Positions 58,668-64,000 of a stretch of DNA of 64,000 bases are shown here, piece after piece (the stretch's first letter is position 1; each line of letters starts with the position of its first letter). Below the pieces are notes generated by a model. It made no database searches. It saw nothing but the letters and a program-made list of their open reading frames with translations, and was not told the DNA's origin. The DNA is from Actinomadura fibrosa (GTDB taxonomy: Bacteria; Actinomycetota; Actinomycetes; Streptosporangiales; Streptosporangiaceae), in NCBI RefSeq assembly GCF_900659615.1, contig NZ_CAACUY010000023.1, positions 1 to 64,000 on the forward strand, read 5' to 3'. The position numbers and the translations under genes are program-made.

Positions 58668-60098
58668 GTGACCCGTCGAGCGAAGATTGTCAGCACCATC
58701 GGTCCCGCCTGCTCGAGCGCCGAGCAGATCAACGCCCTCGTGGAGGCGGGCATCGACGTAGCCCGCCTCAACATGTCCCACGGCGAGCACGCCGTCCACG
58801 AGGAGGTCTACCACCGGATCCGCGCCGCCGCCGAGAGCACCGGCCGCGGCGTCGGCATCCTCGCGGACCTGCAGGGCCCCAAGATCCGCATCGGGCGGTT
58901 CCCCGACGGCCCCGTACGCCTCACCCTCGGCGACGAGTTCACCATCACGACGGACGACGTCCCGGGCAGCCGCAGGGAGGTCTCCACGACCTACCAGGGC
59001 CTGCCCGGCGACGTCAGCGCCGGCGACACCGTCCTCATCGACGACGGCCGCGTCGCCCTCCGCGTCACCGAGGTCGAGGGCCCCCGCGTCCACACCACCG
59101 TCACCGTCGGCGGCATGGTGTCCGACAACAAGGGCCTCAACCTGCCCGGCGTCCCCGTCAGCGTGCCCGCCCTCACCGAGAAGGACGAGAAGGACCTCCG
59201 CTGGGCCCTGCGCCTCGGCGTCGACCTGGTCGCCCTCTCCTTCGTCCGGACGCCCGCAGACGCCGACATCTGCTACCAGATCATGGAAGAGGAGGGCGTC
59301 CGCGTCCCCCTCATCGGCAAGATCGAGAAGCCGCAGGCCGTCGAGCGGCTCCCCGAGATCGTCGCCGCCTTCGACGGCATCATGGTCGCCCGCGGCGACC
59401 TCGGCGTCGAACTGCCCCTCGAACAGGTCCCGATCGTCCAGAAGCGCGCGATCGAACTCTGCCGCGAGAAGGCCCGCCCGGTCATCGTCGCCACCCAGAT
59501 GCTCGAATCCATGATCTCCGCGCCGCGCCCCACCCGCGCCGAGACCTCGGACGTCGCCAACGCCGTCTTCGAGGGCGCCGACGCCGTCATGCTCTCCGGC
59601 GAGACCAGCGTCGGCCAGTACCCCATCGAATCCGTCCTCACCATGAGCCGGATCGTGACCACCGCCGAGCAGGCCGTCCTGCACGCCACCCACACCCTCG
59701 ACCGCATCCCCGAGACGGTCGGCGGCGCCATCGCCCGCGCGGCCGCCGAAGTCGGCGCCACCGTGGGCGCCGAAGCCCTCATCGCCTTCACGATGTCCGG
59801 CGAGACCGCCCGCCGCCTGTCCCGCTACCGGTCTCCGATCCCGCTGCTCGCCTTCACGTCCGTGCCCGCCGTCCGCGGCCGCCTCGCGCATGTCTGGGGC
59901 GTCGAGACGTTCATCGTCCCGCACGTCAACCACACCGACGACATGGTCGGCCAGGTCGAACAGGCCCTCCTGGAGATCGGCCGCTGCCAGAAGGGCGACC
60001 GCGTCGTCGTCGTCGCCGGCTCGCCCCCCGGCACCCCCGGCTCGACCAACGCGCTCCGCGTCCACAACATCGGCGACACAATCTCCATGCAGCACTAA
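58668..60098 (+). CDS. pyk: Pyruvate kinase
   Basis: Final ATP-yielding step of glycolysis. About 476 residues. GTG 58668 (VTRRAKIVSTIGPACSS) is preferred because family proteins begin two residues before RRAK; GTG 58662 is an alternative. Motifs: ARLNMSHGEHAVHEE, ILADLQGPKIRIG, LIGKIEKPQAVERLPEI with the catalytic Lys, MVARGDLGVELPLEQVP, and TSDVANAVFEGADAVMLSGE. A dre-like site is in its upstream region. Confidence 0.97.
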   Translation: MTRRAKIVSTIGPACSSAEQINALVEAGIDVARLNMSHGEHAVHEEVYHRIRAAAESTGRGVGILADLQGPKIRIGRFPDGPVRLTLGDEFTITTDDVPGSRREVSTTYQGLPGDVSAGDTVLIDDGRVALRVTEVEGPRVHTTVTVGGMVSDNKGLNLPGVPVSVPALTEKDEKDLRWALRLGVDLVALSFVRTPADADICYQIMEEEGVRVPLIGKIEKPQAVERLPEIVAAFDGIMVARGDLGVELPLEQVPIVQKRAIELCREKARPVIVATQMLESMISAPRPTRAETSDVANAVFEGADAVMLSGETSVGQYPIESVLTMSRIVTTAEQAVLHATHTLDRIPETVGGAIARAAAEVGATVGAEALIAFTMSGETARRLSRYRSPIPLLAFTSVPAVRGRLAHVWGVETFIVPHVNHTDDMVGQVEQALLEIGRCQKGDRVVVVAGSPPGTPGSTNALRVHNIGDTISMQH

Positions 60099-62175
60099 CA
60101 ACCACCACCACCCGCCGCCCCGCACCCCTCCGGGGCGGCGCCCAACCCCCACAACCACACCCCACAGCCCCGCCCCCTCCCAACGCCCCACACCCCAAAC
60201 AGCACCCTCCCCACGGCAGCGCGCCCCACGGCAGCGCGCCCCACGGCAGCGCGCCCCACGGCAGCGCGCCCCACGGCAGCGCGCCCCACGGCGGTGCACT
60301 CCACGGCGGCGCCCCGCTAAGGCGGCACCCTCCCCACGGCAGAGCACTCCACGGCAGCCAGCTCGCTAGGGCAGCGCGTCGTTAGGGCAGCACGGGGCCG
60401 ATGGCAGCCCGCCCCTCCGACGGCGGCACATCCCCCTTCAGCACGCCCCCTTGTGGTGCCACCACTTGTGGTGCGTCCCCTTGCGGTGCGTCCCCTTGGC
60501 GGTGAGCTCTTCGTGGCGGCGCCCCCCTCCGCAGTGGCACTCCCTCCACGACGGCGCCTACGCCCACCCCACGCTCGGGCGCACAACGCCGCCCACTCCT
60601 TACGGTGCACACTTTGCGGCAGCATGCGCCCATGGCGGTGCGTGCTCCTCCGGAGCGGCGCCCGAGCTCACCCCGAGGCCGCGCATAGTTGCAGTGCCGC
60701 GCTCCTGCTGGTGCGCACTACACGGCAGCATCCATCCCACGGCAGCGGCCCCCATGACAGCCTGCCCTTGACGGCGACGCGGCCTACACAGCAGCGCGCC
60801 CCTCAAGGCAGCACACCTCCACAGCGGCGCGCTCTCCACGGCCGCACACGCCCACAACGTTGCGCATTCCTGAGGGCGCCCACCCCGCAGTAGCACGCTC
60901 CCACGGCCGTGCATCCGCAGCGTCGCGCGCTGCTGACGGCACACACTCACCGAAGTACTCCTCCGTCCAGCTCGCCCTGTACGGCAGCGTGCCCCTCAGG
61001 CGTGGCGTCCCCGCGGCGGCGCGCTCTCCAAGCCGGGCTCACCCACAGCGCCGCGCCTTCCTAACGGGGCCAACTTCACGGCAGTGTCCACCCCGTGGCA
61101 GCGCACCCTATGACAGCGTGCCCTCTATGGCGGCGCGCCCCACGGCGTCGCGGTCTCTCCAAGGCCGTGCCCGTCTACAGCGTTGCGCGTTCCTGACGGC
61201 GCACGTCCGATGGCGCACGTCCGATGGCGCACGTCCCGCAGCGCACACCCACGACAGCACGTTCCCACGGCGGCCGTGCGCACCGTAACGTCACGCGTAC
61301 TCGACAGCGCACGCTCACCGCGGCACCCCTTCCGTGCAGCGCGCCCTGTACGGCAGCGCGCCCCTGACAGCGCCACGTCCCTACGGCAGCACGTCCCTAC
61401 GGCACCGTGCCGCTGACAGCGGCACGTCCCTACGGCGGTGCGCTCACCTTGGCCGTGCACTTGAAGCGTCCCGCGTTTCCTCAGCGGCGGCACTCTTCGC
61501 TGCAACGGGCTCCGTGGCGGCACACTGTTCACGGTGGCATGTCTTCCACGGCCGTTTTTACCCGTAGCGTCGCGCGCTGCTGACGGCGCACATCTCACGG
61601 CGGCACCCGTCTCCGCTAGGGCGCCCTGCGCGGCGGCACGCTTCTTGGATGGTGCGTCCCGATGGCAGAGCACCTGCGCGGCGGCACGTGGCGTCAGGCG
61701 GTGGGCGCTTCAGGACGGTGGCAGTCCACGGGCCCGGGGGAGCATGGATTTCCGCTTGGCGCGCACGCTTTGATGTGGCATATCAGAGGCCCGCTCCGGA
61801 CGGAGCGCAGTGCATGGCGGTTCCCCCACCACGATGGCCGTTCTATGGCGCTATGCCCGCCACGGCAGCGCTGCATCACGGTGGCGTCCCACCGCGGTGG
61901 TGGCTCCATCGCGGTGGTGGCCCCATTATGGCGGCGTGTGTCTTGGGGTGTTTGGGGCGGTGTGTGAGGCTGGACGCGGTGTCGCGTGTTCCTTGGCGGC
62001 GTGTGGCCATGGCGGCGCGCATTCGTGGTTCGGGGCATTTGCGGCGCCTGTTCGCGGTGGGGCCATGCCTCGTTGTGGGGTTAGCAGGGGATTCGGCCCC
62101 GCCTGTAGATCACCACGTGATTTCATTTGTGGCTCGCTCTGGACACCTCGTCAACCACCACCCCACCATGAGTAC
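60099..62175. repeat. Degenerate minisatellite field, no gene seen
   Basis: A 2.08-kb stretch built largely from variants of an ACGGCAGCGCGCCCC-like unit. Between about 60830 and 61570 longer blocks recur (GGCCGTGCA...GCGTYGCGCGYTSCTGACGGC), for example near 60900, 61155, 61268 and 61545. From about 61900 the plus strand becomes G/T-rich (TGGCGGCGTGTG), the reverse sense of the earlier part. Short frames run through it on both strands but none shows a domain, ribosome site or stable codon pattern. Confidence 0.65.
60211..60285. repeat. Perfect 15-bp tandem repeat, five units
   Basis: Five identical copies of CCACGGCAGCGCGCC at 60211, 60226, 60241, 60256 and 60271, followed by diverged copies at 60286 and 60301. 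It begins 112 bases after the pyk stop and seems to be the youngest part of the larger field. Confidence 0.92.
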
Positions 62176-62346
62176 ATGAGCGACGATCACCGGACGGACG
62201 GACCCGAGCCGGCGCGCTGGCGCAAGCTGCCGGTCCGCACGCCTCTTGAGGACCTGACGACTGGCCACGAAGTCCCGCCGACTCCTCAGGCCATCGCTGA
62301 CACGAAGCCGACGCCTCTGGACGAGGCGACCCGTTATCCGATCTGA
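62176..62346 (+). CDS. Small hydrophilic protein, possible gene
   Basis: 56 residues from ATG 62176 (MSDDHRTDGPEPARWRKLPV), charged and Pro-rich with no membrane segment. It lies between the repeat field and the LAGLIDADG gene and converges with the latter. GC skew and codon use fit a real gene moderately. Function unknown. Confidence 0.45.
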   Translation: MSDDHRTDGPEPARWRKLPVRTPLEDLTTGHEVPPTPQAIADTKPTPLDEATRYPI

Positions 62347-62383
62347 CGTGAGGCGTCGCCGCGCGTTCGGGTGGACCGGCGGC

Positions 62384-63166
62384 TCAGTGTTTCGGTCCTA
62401 CGAATTCGTCTAAGCGTGCCACCCCCTCTCGGGTCGCTACGGAGATGTTCTTCTGGTTCATCTGCGTCCACGGGACGCCGAGCCGGTCGAGTGCGTTCGT
62501 GAACAGTTGCTGGATGTCGATCGATACGTTCGTGAAGTTGTAGCGCGGATACTCGTACCAGCGATCCCCGTCCTTCAGCGGCCGTCGTATCCGGTTGGTG
62601 GTTCGGCACCCGTCCGAGTGGATCAGCCCTCGGACGAAGTCTTGGGTGCACTCATTCACGATCTCTTGTTGCCATCGCGCCAGCTCGATCTTCCGCTCGT
62701 GCTTTCGTCCGGGCCTGTGCTGCGGGAAGAGACAGGGCCAATGTTTGGAGTGGCTGTTGACCTCTGTGCAGCCGGGGCAGGGAACACGTCTCACCTTGTT
62801 CTGCGGCCGGATGGCCGAGACCGCCGCTACGCATTGCTCGATGAGGCCTGGCCAGGCGTTCGCGCAGGAGATCCTCAAAGCCCAGATCTCCTTTCGGGGC
62901 TCGCCGACAGGGCTGATGCAGCCGTCCCCCAGGTAGAGACCGAGCAGGTAGGTGTAGGCGTCGGGCGGTGCCGGCGGTTTCGGTACACCTGAGCATCGGG
63001 GGCAGTCCTGGTAGGGGCCTGCGTGGAGGGCCTGTCCTTGGACGGCCTTGAGCCGCCAGTCCCGGATCGCCCACCGCGATATGCCGGTTTGCCTGCTCGC
63101 CTCGCTGATCGTGAGACCGCGGTCGATCATGGAGAGGGCTTGTTGACGCTGCGTGTCGTTGTACAT
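62384..63166 (-). CDS. LAGLIDADG-type protein with N-terminal helix-turn-helix
   Basis: 260 residues. An N-terminal HTH (RGLTISEASRQTGISRWAIR) is followed by a cysteine pair (CPRC), then two LAGLIDADG-like motifs: TYLLGLYLGDGCIS and FVRGLIHSDGCR, each with the Asp expected for metal binding. Between them is another possible zinc site (VPCPGCTEV...HWPCLFPQH). It is free-standing, not inside an intron or intein. Lower GC than its neighbours and weaker third-position bias suggest recent acquisition. A homing-endonuclease origin is likely; present function is open. Confidence 0.8.
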   Translation of the reverse strand: MYNDTQRQQALSMIDRGLTISEASRQTGISRWAIRDWRLKAVQGQALHAGPYQDCPRCSGVPKPPAPPDAYTYLLGLYLGDGCISPVGEPRKEIWALRISCANAWPGLIEQCVAAVSAIRPQNKVRRVPCPGCTEVNSHSKHWPCLFPQHRPGRKHERKIELARWQQEIVNECTQDFVRGLIHSDGCRTTNRIRRPLKDGDRWYEYPRYNFTNVSIDIQQLFTNALDRLGVPWTQMNQKNISVATREGVARLDEFVGPKH

Positions 63167-63311
63167 GCGGACAGTGTGTCGCGAGCCTATGACATTTCGT
63201 GTCCGGGTGGCTGCGGGCAGCGAGTTCGAGCTGGTTCGGCCTCGGCTGGATAGCGGCGCGAGAGGGTGCAGAGGGGAATGCTATGAGGGCGAATAGCCCA
63301 TTGTTCTCAGG

Positions 63312-63385
63312 TGCCCCGAGTGGGACTCGAACCCACACTGAACGGTGTTTGAGACCGCAACCTCTGCCAATTGGGTTATCGGGGC
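63312..63385 (-). tRNA. tRNA-Leu(CAA), short variable loop
   Basis: Minus strand, 74 bases. Acceptor GCCCCGA/TCGGGGC, D-arm ACCC/AGGT around a nine-base loop with GG, anticodon stem GCGGT/ACCGT with loop CTCAAAC (anticodon CAA), variable loop TCAGT of only five bases, T-arm GTGGG-TTCGAGT-CCCAC, discriminator A. The anticodon and A73 point to leucine, but bacterial tRNA-Leu normally has a long variable arm. CCA is not encoded. The locus next to an ANTAR regulator gene is conserved in actinobacteria, as far as I recall. Confidence 0.9.
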
Positions 63386-63488
63386 TAATCTCCGGACGAA
63401 CCGGACATCTGGTTTGCGGAGTCCTCCCGCAAGGCTGGGGGGAGGGCTGGCCGAGACCAGGGTAGCGGGTCCCGGTAGGCTCGTGCGC

Positions 63489-64000
63489 GTGGAGAGCGCT
63501 CGGCGAGTTGTGATCGCGGAAGACGAGGCCCTGATCCGGCTGGATCTCAAGGAGATGCTGCAGGAGGACGGCTACGAGGTCGTCGGGGAGGCCGGGGACG
63601 GCGAGACCGCCGTTCGGCTGGCCGGTGAGCTCAAGCCGGACCTCGTGATCCTCGATGTCAAGATGCCGGTCCTGGACGGGATCTCGGCGGCCGAGCGCAT
63701 CTCGGCGGAGCGGATCGCGCCGGTCGTGATCCTCACGGCGTTCTCCCAGCGCGAGCTGGTGCAGCGGGCGACGGAGGCGGGGGCGATGGCCTACCTCGTC
63801 AAGCCGTTCTCCAAGACCGATCTGACGCCCGCGATCGAGATGGCCGTCAGCCGTTATACGGAGCTGCGGGCGCTGGAGGCCGAGGTCGCGGGGCTCCAGG
63901 AGCGGCTGGAGACCCGCAAGGTCGTGGATCGGGCCAAGGGGCTGCTGCAGGAGGCGCACGGCTGGACGGAGCCGGAGGCGTTCCGCTGGATCCAGAAGAC
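63489..64000 (+). CDS. ANTAR-domain response regulator, PdtaR-like (3' truncated)
   Basis: The frame from GTG 63489 runs off the window after about 170 residues. The receiver is complete: VVIAEDEALIRLDL acid pocket, phosphoacceptor in LVILDVKMPVLDG, conserved Thr in VVILTAFSQ and Lys in YLVKPFSKTD. A coiled-coil linker (ELRALEAEVAGLQERLETRK) leads into an ANTAR RNA-binding domain (VVDRAKGLLQEAHGWTEPEA). In mycobacteria PdtaR, activated by PdtaS, blocks transcription termination. The symbol is not assigned because the end is missing. Confidence 0.92.
   Translation, partial: MESARRVVIAEDEALIRLDLKEMLQEDGYEVVGEAGDGETAVRLAGELKPDLVILDVKMPVLDGISAAERISAERIAPVVILTAFSQRELVQRATEAGAMAYLVKPFSKTDLTPAIEMAVSRYTELRALEAEVAGLQERLETRKVVDRAKGLLQEAHGWTEPEAFRWIQK

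Noticed and set aside
60211..60285. CRISPR-like or iteron origin
   Set aside because: 15-bp units are head-to-tail without spacers, and no replication initiator gene or DnaA boxes are nearby.
58650..60347. Antisense frame over pyk extending into the 15-bp repeat
   Set aside because: The first part is only the translated repeat (GARCR units) and the rest mirrors pyk.
61125..61673. 182-codon minus-strand frame in the repeat field
   Set aside because: No ribosome site, no domain, low-complexity composition following the repeat unit.
62652..63959. 435-codon minus-strand frame spanning the tRNA and the response regulator start
   Set aside because: It overlaps a tRNA and two better supported genes on both strands and has no family similarity.

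Overview
The window is chromosomal DNA from a high-GC actinobacterium. Third codon positions are almost all G or C, GTG starts are common, and start/stop overlaps (ATGA, GTGA, TGATG) link many genes. The gene order TraR/DksA zinc finger - lspA - rluD - dnaE - hisDCBH-priA-hisF - hisI - trpCBA - lgt - gltBD - pyk - pdtaR-like regulator follows the his/trp region of Streptomyces and relatives. The large number of accessory genes and the repeat content suggest a Streptosporangiales/Thermomonosporaceae-type organism such as Actinomadura; that placement is inference.

Layout. 0-10.6 kb: housekeeping genes (zinc-finger protein, lipoprotein signal peptidase, pseudouridine synthase, chorismate mutase, replicative DNA polymerase, YbaK, LON-domain protein, PhzF). 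10.7-15.9 kb: a tight histidine operon (hisD, hisC, hisB, hisH, priA, hisF). 15.9-33.6 kb: an accessory block with a CocE hydrolase, a paired acyl-CoA dehydrogenase, an ECF sigma factor with a membrane partner, an AlkZ-like protein, a TetR/FAD-monooxygenase divergon with two clear operators, and a heterodimeric ABC exporter. 33.6-35.1 kb: a cold-shock gene followed by repeats. 35.1-40.3 kb: hisI, a Trp-associated membrane protein, an atypical response regulator, a DUF2752 protein and trpC-trpB-trpA. 40.4-47.5 kb: an envelope and oxidative-folding group (VKOR, two DsbA-like proteins, lgt, a VIT1-like carrier, two paralogous anchored proteins). 47.8-53.9 kb: glutamate synthase gltBD. 54-64 kb: acetyltransferase, PLP decarboxylase, AraC regulator, DJ-1/PfpI protein, pyruvate kinase, a 2 kb non-coding repeat field, a LAGLIDADG protein, an unusual tRNA-Leu and the start of an ANTAR response regulator.

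The most notable signal is a dispersed intergenic element of about 142 bp. There are four full copies (two downstream of genes on the plus strand, one upstream of a minus-strand gene, one inverted) and one partial copy. Its two nested helices are kept by compensatory base changes between copies, which points to a structured RNA or hairpin-forming mobile element rather than coding DNA. The 3' sides of several copies face unrelated tandem arrays with units of about 100 bp and about 72 bp. A separate 2 kb degenerate minisatellite, seeded by a perfect 15-bp repeat, follows pyk.

How the genes work together: the his and trp blocks share the dual-function isomerase PriA, and chorismate mutase opens the Phe/Tyr branch. 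VKOR and the DsbA-like proteins supply disulfides to exported proteins, while Lgt and LspA act in sequence on lipoproteins; at least two candidate lipoproteins are encoded here. A DasR-type operator match upstream of pyk suggests amino-sugar control of glycolysis.
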